From: Ptychodera flava
Taxonomy: Eukaryota; Hemichordata; Enteropneusta; Ptychoderidae
Length of the DNA stretch: 64,000 nucleotides
NCBI RefSeq assembly: GCF_041260155.1
Contig: NC_091931.1
Coordinates: 10,149,861-10,213,860 of the forward strand
Direction: 5' to 3'
Positions 47,207 to 58,364 of this stretch are shown here, one piece after another. A program made the position numbers and the translations under genes. Numbering within the stretch: position 1 is the stretch's first letter; each line of letters opens with the position of its first letter. The notes below the pieces were generated by a model, which was not told where the DNA came from, did not search any database, and saw nothing but the letters and a program-made list of their open reading frames with translations.

Positions 47207-50200
47207 ATGGAATCGGTGGAGAAATCAGTCGCAGAGAAGGCATTATTCGTCAAGCGTGGTAGAGGTCGCCCGAGGAAGTCTGAATCAGAAAAGTTAGAGC
47301 GACGAATGGCATATGATCGCGCGCGCAAGAGAAAGCGGACAAAGGTTACTCTTTCAGAGGCTGTGTTCAATAGATGGAAAGCATCCAGGGCGTTGGTTAA
47401 AGCAAAATCAAATGATGAATTTGCTGATTTTCTACTTGAACTGCTTGATGTGGAACTCCAGAAGACGGTGTAAGTCTTCAAGTGTACTTGACCGATAACA
47501 TTTGATGATAAAGACTGTCTTGATGCTGCATGCATGGGGCTAGCTGCAGTAGTAGCTCGAGGGTTTGCCTGGTATTTGCCATCGCATCCGACCCAAATGC
47601 CCACTGGGAAAAACCTCGAGCTACTGTACTGCAGCTAGCATGGGGCTAGCTCCATGCTGCATGTAGCCACGGCTTTCCCCAGTGATTTTGTGTGTTGGGG
47701 AAAGTTGTGGGCTATAAAGCGACAGCAAGTGTAAAGCATGAAGTTGCCTTTATGTTTTTCCCCATGTATATACAAACGCAGTCCCTCCCCCGTGGTGCAA
47801 GACATACATGACAATAGCTGCAGCAGTACCAGTAAAGGTTTTGTCTTGGATTTTGGATTGTCTGTGGTTGTAATCACAACCCCAGGCAAAACCTCGAACT
47901 GTTCTACTGCAGCTTAAAAAACTGACAGCAGATCAGAAGAAAATGGCCTGCTTGAATCTGCTGTTTATGATGTAGCGCATGGAGGCGGAAGCGATCTCGC
48001 TTTTACCTCCATATTCAGCTTAAGCTGCTATAACAAATACACTTTATTACCAAAGGAGCTCGCAGCTATTGACCAAGCTATGCGATGATGAAACCTGACA
48101 GTAACAGGGTCCAGACATTTCACACCAAAACCAGGTCACCCCATACAACTTTGTCCTAAACCATTTTGTACCAAAACCACCTCGTCCCAATGTAATACCT
48201 CCTCTCACGCATCTTCCCCCCCAAGTAAAACCACTTCATTCAAACTGTAGTAACATCATAATACTTCCAACTTGTCCTAAATCAACAATGACACGATTTA
48301 TCACAGCGTTGTTTTTACCGGTGGCAGGACGTTTTGGCTACCATGGACCATTTATTCTTGCATAAAACCATACATGGTAGAATCGCAAATGCAAACTACT
48401 AAAAGCTACAACTGATGCCTTGCGCAGAATTGCGCTATGTCTATTTCCTAGTAATGTACAATTTCAAGGCTTTTACAGTCCTGGAATGATGGATAGGTGA
48501 CGAAAACTTTGATGGCAGTGGTTTGTTATTTTTAGCTTGACAAGTTGTGATAGTTTTGGGCGAAGTGGCATTTTTTAGGGGCGAAATGGTTTTTAGGTGA
48601 CATGACTGGTGGGGTGAAGAGGTTTTTAGCTCACGTGTTAACACACATGAGCTTATGTTGCAGTGATGCCTGTCTGTCTGTGTGTCTGGTTTGTGTGTCT
48701 GTCTGTCTGCCTGATATCTCAAAATTAGCTCATCAGATCAGAATCAGATCTGGTACATAGATTCAGTTTGCAAATGGCAAGAACTGATTAGTTTTTGGTG
48801 AGTGTACAGTGTTTTCTCTGCATGTTCATTGAAAGGGGCACTTTCTGCCCCATTCATCAAAATTAGGGGGCAGACTTGACATTTTAGGGGGCAGTCACTT
48901 TTGATGTGAATTTTGCCTTCCTATGAAGCGCTTCCTAGATATCATTACGGTCGTCACCCAGTTCAGTTGCGTCGTCTATGTCGTATGCAGCACATATGCA
49001 TAAACATCGACATGATGACGTTTGTCAGCTTTTGATGTGCTCGGCTGCTGTCTATCTTCTGTCTAATTGTCAGCTACAAGTTTCCCCGACTCAGGATTTG
49101 ACATACATGTTCCCTCAGATATGATTCGGTCAGAATTTAGGGGCTTAAATCCATAAAAATATGCACCGATCCCCATGCGCCGATCAAACGATAGTGTTGC
49201 ATTGCTACACACGTGCCTACACAATGCTAAAGCTCGAATTTTCCCAACTTACATCATTGATACACACAGTACTATGCGCTTTGGTCACTCTCATATATCA
49301 ATATATGTGGACATCTTTGCCTGCTGTGTTCTGTGCGCGATTTTCGCGCAGTCAGTGACTTTTTCAGGGCAGACAATGACTCGAAATGCGCAATTTGCAC
49401 AATCGCGCAGTCGAGAGAAAACCCTGAGTGTAGCTTGCTTACCTTTTGCTCATTTGCATAATTAATGATTTTAGAAAAAAAGGGATATACATTGAGAACG
49501 ACTGTACACAATTTGATAAGATTTGCTACAAATGTTGATCCCACTAAGATATATCAGCCGTGAAAGGTATTATTAAGGTGTGACATGAAAGATAATTGCA
49601 CATTTACTGAACTTTCCTAATTAGCGACATATATCTGAATTGACCTAAATCAAAATTTACGAAACTTGGCATGTATATTGAAGATACTATGACTTAACAT
49701 TATTGAAAGTCATTGAGCGTTTTAAGTTAAGCCAATTTCTAATTTGCATATTTAATGAACTATTCTAATTAACCCTTTCACCACCGTGGTTTGGCCCAAA
49801 CCCATTTTTATCAATAGTGATTATGGACCTGTTTACAGGAAATTGGGGTTAACAGGTTATAGAGATATATCTGAATTGACTGGACCAAAGTTGATGAAAC
49901 TTGCTACATATATTAAAGTTACTATGATACAACATTCATGAGAGTCATTAAGCATTTTTTAAGCCAATTCCTAATTTGCATTTTTAATACATTTTGAAAA
50001 AAGGGGATATACATTTGAATTGACTCGACCAAAATTGATGAAACTTGTTATGTACATTGAAGATACTCTGATACAACATACTTGAAACTAATTAAGCATT
50101 TTAACTTCACCCAATTCCTATTTGCATATTTAAAGAACTTTCTTAATTAGGAATATATATCTGAATTAACTTGATCAAGGTTGATGAGATTTGCTATGTC

Positions 50201-53200
50201 CATTGAAGATACTATGATACCACATTATTGAAAGTCATTAAGTATTTTAACTTCAGTCAATTCCTTATTTGCATATGTAATGAACTTTCCTAATTAGGGA
50301 CATAAATCTTAATTTACTTGACGAATCTTGCTACATGTATTGCAGTTACTATGATACAGCATACAGGGTCATTAGAACTGTGCTCAAAGGTTGTGTGGGA
50401 TCCATACAACAATTGTAAACACTGACTCCAAGGTATGTTGGCAAGTGATGTAGGTTAACGTTTATCATAATGTGCATCATAAAATTAAAATGTTGCAGTT
50501 GTGCTGACTTGATGCTTCTAGATATTGAGCATGAAATACATTGTTTGTAAACAAGAAAGTCACACAGGCCAAAGTAAAATTTTAATGTTGCATCTATGTT
50601 GACATGATGCATTTAGATGTTGTGCATGAAATACATTGTTTGTGAACAAGAAAGTTGCTAAGGTACATTTCTGATGACCCTTTTCTTTTAATGTCTGTCC
50701 TGGGCACTTCTGAGTTCCTGAACATTACCTTTAAGAGTAATGTCATGTTCAGGATTATTTGGATGTTGGATTCTAGAGTTCTTTTGCCTTCGGGTCTTGT
50801 TTTTTGTCCGTATTTTTTCTTGTATATTGTACATGCACAATACCCAGATGTCCATCTGTCAACTTAGGAATCTCCATTGACAGAGCTAGGAATGTTTGGT
50901 ATCTTTTTTTGTCATATTTTCCATCCTAAAGTTACCACACTTTGACAGAAGCAAGGAACTATGTGTGCTGTAATTTGTAATTGTAGCTCCGGGGCCATGG
51001 GGTTCCAGACACTTTGCACCGAATCTAGGTCATGTTCCCCCAACCACCTTCACCAATAACAACAACAACAACTAGTTAGTCCCCAAGCCACCTCATCCCA
51101 TGTACTACCTCATCCCACATCACTTTGCCCCAGAGTTCAACCTCTCACCAAAATCAATTTGCCCCAAGTATAGTACAAGCGCTCCCAAAATCACCATGGG
51201 TCATTGTGTTATGTTTTAACAAGGAACCTGGACGCATTACTGTGTCAAGATATTTTGGCTATCACAAAGATTGCATCCTCCCAAAAACTATTAAATAAAT
51301 ACCACAAATGTGCTGACAAACCACATTCGTACACTCATACATGTAATCCGACAAGATCAGTACAATGTAATAGTGTGGTGAAAGTGTCAGGTTATGACAA
51401 CCCTGTTTCCCTACGTCTTCATATGGCTTGTAGAAGAATTGAGTGATGTTATTTTTTCAAAATGTGTTCACTTTGACGACTTTGGTCATGCAATAGATGA
51501 GCAATGAAATCTTCAGGGGCATTGGTGTGTTGTTTTCAGCTTTACTGGTTGGCAACAGTTTGGGGCGAAGCGGTGATGTTTTGGGGATGAAATGATTTTT
51601 CAGACTCAGTAGTTCTTGGGACAAAGAAGTTTTAGTACTGCAGGGTTGTTTTGCTGTGAGGTGGTACAGGACATGGTAGTACTGTATGGTGTGACTTGGT
51701 TTTAATGTGAACTGTCTGGCAGGGGGGGGGGCTATGCACTTGCTTCTTCTGTAGTGTTGGTGCCAGCCCATGGACAACATTGCCTGACCACTGAATACTC
51801 AGAAATTATGCACAGTACCATGTACCAGTAGATCTACTGTGCGCAGAAACAATGCCACATTTGGAGAGATCTCACATTGTGTGGCAAGATTGCGGTGGAT
51901 TAGAAGAAAAACCTGGCTCAGAGGCATTAAACTGTCATTTTCCAGCCTGAAGTATCACTGTCAACTATTCGTTAACATACCGGTAGATAGCATTGCTTAT
52001 GACTAGGAAAGACTATGGTGAAATAGGGGAAGATTAAATGCCCATGTGACCGTTTCTGTGCACAGCAGATCTATGGTTAAAACAACTGACTGCAGTTCAA
52101 ACAGGTTGTTATCAGGGTATAAGTAGAGTACATCTTCATAGTAACATGAATTAAACAGACATCTGTTTAGCACATAGTACTCCCATCAATTGGGACTTAG
52201 AACAACATTTTTACTCAGAAATCCATTCCATTAACTTTTTTTCACAAAGCAAAACTGTGCTGTGCAACTTTACAATAATGCATTGTAACCTTATTCTAAA
52301 CTATGTGAGGACTTGTGTTAATTCTAAGACTTGTAAATTGAAATTTCATTTGCCATCAAAGCAGGGCTGTCACCACAGACGCCTTTGAGCTTCCGCTGTC
52401 AAATGAATGCTGAGATTGTAAAGTGCCATCTTTGTACATGTACCATGTATATTGCCCTCTTAAGGTAGTATGCGCTTCAAAAGTGAAAGACTTCAACTTT
52501 TGCTCAAACTTTCCTCACTGAAACTTTCAACTATTTTCTCACTATATACAGTAGTCAAGAATAAAAATAAGGGGTTACCGTGCAAGTTTTGTGCTAGAGA
52601 AACATGTCATCAGACTTTTCTCGTTTTTTGAAATTCACAAATTGCCGTCATCCCTGTGTTAACTCTATGGGAAAAAATTCACATTTTCATGTTTTCAACT
52701 GTTACTGCAAGAGCTTTACAATGAGCCCTCACGAGTGATAGACTGGAAAAGTATTTATAAAATCGAGAGTCTGACTATCTGTTCCAAGGCACACTCTAAC
52801 TTAACCTGTTCACCCCCAATTCCCTGTAAACAGGTCCGCAATCACCATTGAAAACAATGGTTTGGGCAAAACCATGGTGGTGAAAGGGTTAAAGGATCCA
52901 TGTATTGCACCGAGAGATGAGGAAAGTACAAGTCATAAGGTGGTGTTTTTCCCAGAGAAACTGCTAAACGTTTAATTCATTTACCTATCAGGAACCCTCT
53001 TTAAGTTTCTTTTAAAATCATTTTCAGAATTAGAAAGACCAGCTGTGTCTCTCAACCGATGTACCGCAATGAGAAGGTCACTGACCAGGCACCGCAACCT
53101 GGACCATCCCATACAACTAGGTGAGGATTTTTATTTTCACATAACCTGTTGTCATTTATGATACTTGTACATGTATTTCAATTAAGACATTTCCCTTCCA

Positions 53201-56083
53201 AAAAACATGAATTATATGAACACCTCTGTTAAATAGAATAAGGATTGCATTGCACTATATTGGTAGTTGTCAATGCTCATACTATGTACATTGTAAATTT
53301 CAAAGAGCTTTATTTCATGAAATATACCGGTATGTACTTTAGATTACAAAAAGACACCGATTCTTTGGACTCAGGTAGCTTCAGACATTACATGTACCAT
53401 ACAGTACTGTATTTACAGTATACACATTACAACTTACAGTTGGCAGTTTCACCATGGCTAGTCAGCTGTATGGCATGTGCTTGGTTTTTGATGTAAATGT
53501 GTGCCTCAAAGAAGATTGCCGGTAGGTAGCACTGCAGGCAGAGAACAACCACTAGGTAAAAGCCTACCAAAATAAAGCGTTTCTGAGACACTTGTCAAAG
53601 CTAGAGCCATAAGTGTTTGTGTATTGGGTTTTGCTGGAGTCAAATTCAAACCTTCAAAATTGATTTGTTTCTCAGTGACCAAAGTAGCCTTCTTTTTCAA
53701 TGCATGACATTCATTCTGATTGTCTATTTTTATTGTTTGCAGACCTAAAGAGGCTTCTCATGAAAACCATGAGAGTGGGATCAACCAAATGATTGCAAAA
53801 TACCATGGAGAGGCTAACAGAGTTACAGAGAAACACTCATCAAGGGTTAGTGAGAGACATCCAGGAATGGACCCGGTGACACATTGGACAGGGTACAGCA
53901 GTGTTCATCCCAGTGACAGAGACCAGAGTGGTGAGGGAAGGTGGGCACATGTTGTGGTGAAGACAGAGCCACAAGACGCAGAGGAGTACCAACCTGATGA
54001 TGCACTTGAATCCGAAGGGTGTGACTCTGACACAGATGATGAACAGATCATTCACGATGACTCTGGGAGACACCAAGGAATGGAAGCCGAGGAAAGAGTA
54101 CAGGAAGCAGGCACCCTTATTCTGCATTGTTTTGATGGTGAGACTGCAGAAAGTTGCGATGATAATGCTACAGACACTGCAGATGAAGAAGACACATATG
54201 CTGATGATATTAACAATAGTACGACAACAAGTTCAGATTTCAACAGTGAGCACTGGGGCAATTTTCAGGAATATAACACAGAACAAATTACTGAGCGTGA
54301 CAGTGCTGGAAAAGCTACTAATTCTGTCAATATTGGACGAGATGGTGTGTCTAACAAAACAGGACCAGTTAGTAGGTCTGATAATATCGCTCTAGGACAG
54401 GTGCATGTAAGTGTACCTGACAACACAAAGCAAGTAAGTCAGTCTGGCAATATACATGTAACACAAGTTAGAAAGTCTGACAACATGGGGCTGGTGCATG
54501 TAAGTAAGTCTGATAACGTAGGACAAGTTCCTAAGTCTGATAACGTAGGACAAGTTCCTAAGTCTGATCATGTAGGAAAAGTTCCTAAGTCTGATAATAT
54601 AGCACAAGTTCCTAAGTCTGATAATATAGCACAAGTTCCTAAGTCTGATAATGTAGGACAAGTTCCTAAGTCTGATATTGTAGGACAAGTTCCTAAGTCT
54701 GATCATGTAGGACAAGTTCCTAAGTCTGGTAATGTAGGACAAGTAATTTTATTGAAATCTGACAATTTGGCGCAAGTTAGTAAGTCTGATGGTAAAGGAC
54801 AAATTAACAAGTCTGACAATATTGGACAGGTAATTTTATTGAAATCTGACAACTTGGTGCAAGTTAGTAAATCTGGCAATACAGGACAAGGGACTCAGTC
54901 TGGCAATATGGGACAGATAATTTTAATTAAGCCTAACAACACAGGTCAAGTTCAAATGTCTGGCAATATAGGTCAAGATAAAAAGTCTGACAACATAGGG
55001 CAGATGCATGTAAGACAGTCTGACAATATAGGACAGGTTGTTAAGCCTGACAGCATGGGACACTTACCGGTAATTGTGATTAAGCCTGACAACATAGGGC
55101 AAGCTAATAAATCTGATGATGTAGGACAAGTCTCTAAGCCTGGCAGTAAACAAAATGTGATTGTAATTAAGCCTAACTACATAGGGCAAGTTGGTAAGTC
55201 TGGCAGTACAGGACATTTTAATAAATTTGTCAATTTAGTGCAAGTTAATCAGTCTGCTCGAAAAGCCAATCCGCCAATGGTCTCTAAACGTAAGCCGCCT
55301 CTGGTGTGTTCAAAGTGTGGGTATGTGGCTAGCCACAAGCTTACACTGATGCGACACAAGGCCAAGCACTACCCAACCAGATTCAAGTGCCACCTGTGTG
55401 AGTACGCCACTCACATTGAGTACCTGCTGGAAAATCACATCCGGAGGTGCCACACTGCGCACTCGGATAAGCTGTTCATCTGCGCCTGGAAGGACTGCAA
55501 CAGGAGATTTGCCATGGAAGTCGACCTCAAGGTCCACTCCCGGGTGCACGAACAGGACTCCATGTGTCACATCTGCGGGAAGAAGGGCAGCATCAACTTC
55601 CTGGTGGGACACTTGGCCAGAGAGCATGGAGTGCGGAAAGGCAGCGAAGACAAGGAGACTGTGAAGTGTAAGCTGTGCGGCAAAGAGTATTCCTCCAAGA
55701 GTCAAATGTCCTTCAAACAACACATGATGAAACACAACAATGAGAAACCGTTCAAGTGTCGCTTCTGCAGCAAAGGATTCGTGAGCACCAACTTCCTGCT
55801 GGCCCACGAGAGAATCCACACGGGTGAGAAGCCGTACAAGTGCCAGATTTGTAAGTTGGCCTTCGCCAAGGACGCGCAGCTCATCTCACACGTCAGGACG
55901 CACACCGGGGAGAAGCCATACAAGTGTAAACAATGCAGCTATGCGAGTACTTGGAATATACAGCTTAGGCAACATGTCAAGGCGCACGGAGCTGCCACTG
56001 AGGTCTCGTGTATGACATGCGACATTTCCTTCATCAGTGAGAAAGCATTGAAAATCCACTATAGGAAACATCATACTTCTTAG
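47207..56083 (+). CDS. C2H2 zinc-finger protein with AT-hook-like N-terminus and 9-residue repeats (3 exons, 898 aa)
   Basis: Exons are 47207-47469 (donor GT|GTAAGT), 53028-53120 (CTAG|GTGAGG) and 53743-56083. All junctions are phase 2 and sum to 2697 nt. Exon 1 encodes KRGRGRPRKSE (AT-hook-like GRGRPRK), a basic stretch and an amphipathic block ending DEFADFLLELLDVELQK. Residues about 205-290 are acidic. Residues about 338-621 are repeats on the pattern KSDNVGQVP, nine of them consecutive and almost identical, then diverging with ILLKSDN and VIKPDN variants. Residues about 640-895 hold nine C2H2 fingers. Fingers 6-8 are joined by TGEKP linkers, which indicates sequence-specific DNA binding. 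Finger 3 has C-x4-C spacing. The protein is probably a nuclear transcription regulator with an unknown target, and I do not recognise a named orthologue. A candidate poly(A) signal lies at 59513. The 5.6-kb intron 1 is rich in transposon-derived repeats. Confidence 0.87.
48112..48625. mobile_element. Foldback element with CCAGACA ends, copy 1, right end lost
   Basis: The left part GGGTCCAGACATTTCACACC, ACCAGGTCACCCCATAC and CACCTCGTCCC match 50992-51190. The right part (GGGCGAAGTGGCA, GGGGCGAAATGG) matches 51563-51600 in the same direction and is inverse to the left part. It is interrupted at its right by the TTAGCTCACGTG hairpin element. Confidence 0.65.
49446..50350. repeat. Tandem array, about 148-bp units
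   Basis: Unit starts (TTTGCATATTTAATGAAC-like) fall near 49446, 49597, 49741, 49974, 50119 and 50267. The one long interval (49741 to 49974) is explained by a 92-bp TTAA MITE at 49769-49860; without it the spacing returns to about 140 bp. Confidence 0.8.
49769..49860. mobile_element. TTAA MITE, 92-bp subfamily, inserted into the tandem array
   Basis: It begins TTAACCCTTTCACCACCGTG and ends GTTAACAGGTTA. The body matches the inverted copy at 52801-52892. Confidence 0.8.
50992..51735. mobile_element. Foldback element with CCAGACA ends, copy 2
   Basis: The left GGGTTCCAGACACTTTGCAC pairs with the right GTGAACTGTCTGGCAGG, and GGTCATGTTCCCC / TGTGACTTGGTTTTAAT and CACCTCATCCCA / GGGACAAAGAAG blocks are inversely arranged. 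The unpaired centre (about 51200-51450) has no convincing gene. Confidence 0.65.
52461..52804. mobile_element. TTAAGGTAGAATG-type MITE, full-length copy (344 bp)
   Basis: Left end TTAAGGTAGTATGCGC, right end GCACACTCTAACTTAA. The internal TACCGTGCAAG, TAGAGAAACATG and ATGAGCCCTCA blocks match the partial copies at 5587 and 40333. It shares its right TTAA with the next MITE. Confidence 0.75.
52801..52892. mobile_element. TTAA MITE, 92-bp subfamily, complete
   Basis: TTAACCTGTTCACC at the left and GGTGAAAGGGTTAA at the right are inverted copies at 12 of 14 positions. An inner palindrome, ACCATTGAAAACAATGGT, lies at the centre. Confidence 0.85.
54510..54745 (+). repeat. 27-bp coding minisatellite in the zinc-finger gene
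   Basis: Nine consecutive units encode KSDNVGQVP-like nonapeptides with only a few substitutions (N/H/I, V/I, G/A, Q/K). Flanking sequence out to about 55250 carries older, diverged units. The close identity suggests recent slippage or unequal exchange, so copy number is probably variable between individuals. Confidence 0.85.
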
Positions 56084-56487
56084 GAGTAAGACATATCTGG
56101 TGGGCACTAACATTTAAGTCTTTAAAACGGTACTTGCGTGTACACATCGTATGTATAATCAAGTTACCTTTGATATGGTCTATTATTAGATATATAAGTC
56201 TCTGAACTCAGAATATTATTGAAAGACAATGTACACCATTAATACACGTTAGAACGTAGTTGTACACACTGCATACATGTGCATATGTATACATTTCTCA
56301 ACATTACATACAGTGACAGTACATGTACCGTATGTATGAGGCATGTTCACATAGCGATGTAATTCCTACATGTACATGTACATTGACTTGGCATTTCTTT
56401 AAGTTTTAGATTCCCTTTATCAGTGTACAACTGGATGTCAGTGATGGCTACCATTTAATATGTAGTTCCTGCAGATTGTAGCTGTAC

Positions 56488-56566
56488 TTAACCCTTTGCA
56501 CCCTGACCCCCTGGTACTCTATGACGTCATCGGACATTTCTGTCCGAGCCGGGTTCAAAGGGTTAA
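56488..56566. mobile_element. TTAA MITE, 79 bp, in the zinc-finger gene 3' flank
   Basis: TTAACCCTTTGCACCC and GGGTTCAAAGGGTTAA match inversely at 15 of 16 positions. The interior contains ATGACGTCAT. Confidence 0.85.
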
Positions 56567-58272
56567 CCAACTGAGATTTGAAATTTCACGTCACATTATG
56601 TCTTTGGCAAAGTTTTAGTTGGCCAGGCTGTCATTAATGAGAGAAGACAGCCATCTTTCCAAGCCTACAACAAGACTTTGAAATACAAATTGTATGTTTT
56701 GTGTCAATCAATATCAGTTGATCTCATCATTTGAATGATGTCAACAATCTTCACGGACAGACTGTCAGTATGTCAACATAGAGCACTGGCTGAAATACCA
56801 TGACATGATTGTATTAACAACCAATTCAAAGGACTTGGCTCATAAGAATTATTGAAATGAAAGCTTTAAATTACTGTACCATATTTCTCTGAACTTTTGT
56901 AATTTGTTTTAGCTTCACAAAATACCATCTTTTCTTTTTTAAGCTTATAGTTACTAGTAATCTTGTTTCTCCCATATTGTGAAGTTTGCAATAACCAGAC
57001 ATGCTTGACAGATTTTACTGTAGTTACAAGAATGTTTACCGTGTGAAGAATTTGATGACACACTGCCACAGTGTTTCATAAAAGTTTCATTTGGATTTGA
57101 TCAGTTATCTGCTAGAAAGCCAATCAACAGACTCAATGAGTGTGTTTGATTTGAAGTCAATATCAATATCACACACTGTCAAGCTGTTGGTAGCTACAGT
57201 CATTTTGAACTTGACTTTCTCAGTAAATGTGTTTAAGAGATATCATGGACTAAGAAGAGACTTTTCACGAACTCAGTGAGATGAAAAAAGAGATTCAAAC
57301 GCAGCTTGATAGGGAAGTGGTCAGTTTTAAGAATGACTACCTTGCTATTTCACATCAAGCAAAATTAATCACTAAATCCCATGGGGCATCTTAATTTAGC
57401 CTAAGATGACCTGTTTGTTCATACAAAAGAAACGTTACACAATACTGTACAGTAGAATAGTGTTAGAAGAAGCAATATGGATTTCAGAAGTCAAGGTTCT
57501 GTGAACTATATTGGTCAATAGACGACATAATTGTATGTATATTCTTACCAGATGACAAACCTTTTTATCAGTATTTTTGACAAATGACTTGTTGAAAGAG
57601 TTTATGGAGCTAAACTGTGAGAACCAATGTACATGTGACATATGAATTGAAACACACTTCATCCCAACTCTTTGTTGCGATTCGTTAATTTGCGGTCACA
57701 TGGTATGTGTCATTTTGATGCTGATAAATGTAAATAGCAAATTATACCAGTTAAGAGTTTCCAAAACTCTTAACAAGTGAACAGTGCAGAACAACTGTTG
57801 ACAGAGGAAGTTTGAAAGTACCATCTACATGTATGCATGCGCACAATCTAGAATGCGTAAAGAAGATGGTAGCATTGTCTGTGATTGGGATGTGTGCAGG
57901 ATGATGATAGCGGAGGAACTTGTCACTTTCAATAAGGAAAACAGATGAGATGTGTTTCAAAACATATATTGACTGATCACATTTGGGTAACAGCATATGT
58001 TTGTGTTCCCTCAGGCCTGAGAGTTGCCCAAAACAGTCTGTTTTTCTCAGCTTACAGACCATATATGGGTGACTCTGAGGCCCTTGGCAACAAATGTGTA
58101 TTGATACCCTCATGGTCAGTCTATATCATATGTGTACATTATCATGTACATATAACATTCACTATTTCTGCCATTGTAGGAATTAATTCCAGATAAAGTG
58201 AAAACATTTTATGGAAGGTGTTGGATGGGAATTGTTATTCCATCGGTGTTGGTTTATAACATCCTGTGTAGC

Positions 58273-58364
58273 TCAACCTGTTCACTCCAATGCCTTGTAA
58301 ACCAGTCCACACTCACCATAGATTACAATGATTTGGGGACAAACCACTATGATGAGAGGGTTTT
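58273..58364. mobile_element. TTAA MITE, 92-bp subfamily, diverged copy
   Basis: CAACCTGTTCACTCCAATGCC, the CACCATAGATTACAATG centre and GATGAGAGGGTTTT align with 52801-52892. Both TTAA ends are mutated. Confidence 0.65.

Larger units (their letters stand above)
48626..50350. mobile_element. Hairpin-started element with CTGT microsatellite and about 148-bp tandem array
   Basis: It opens with TTAGCTCACGTG...CACATGAGCTTA (hairpin), then a (CTGT)n run (about 48667-48715). After unrelated sequence, an array at about 49446-50350 has units with AATTTGCATATTTAATGAAC, TATATCTGAATTGAC and AAGATACTATGA. This is the same plan (hairpin, microsatellite, array) as 13229-15048. Whether hairpin and array belong to one element is inferred from that plan. 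Confidence 0.5.

Noticed and set aside
47122-47604. Minus-strand 160-residue frame over the divergent promoter
   Set aside because: It overlaps exon 1 of the zinc-finger gene antisense and the shared promoter, and shows no domain character.
54392-54742. Minus-strand 116-residue Arg/Leu repeat frame
   Set aside because: It is the antisense shadow of the 27-bp coding repeat in the zinc-finger gene.
55310-55819. Minus-strand 169-residue frame opposite the zinc fingers
   Set aside because: It is antisense of a clear C2H2 array with ordered Cys/His spacing; no independent signal.
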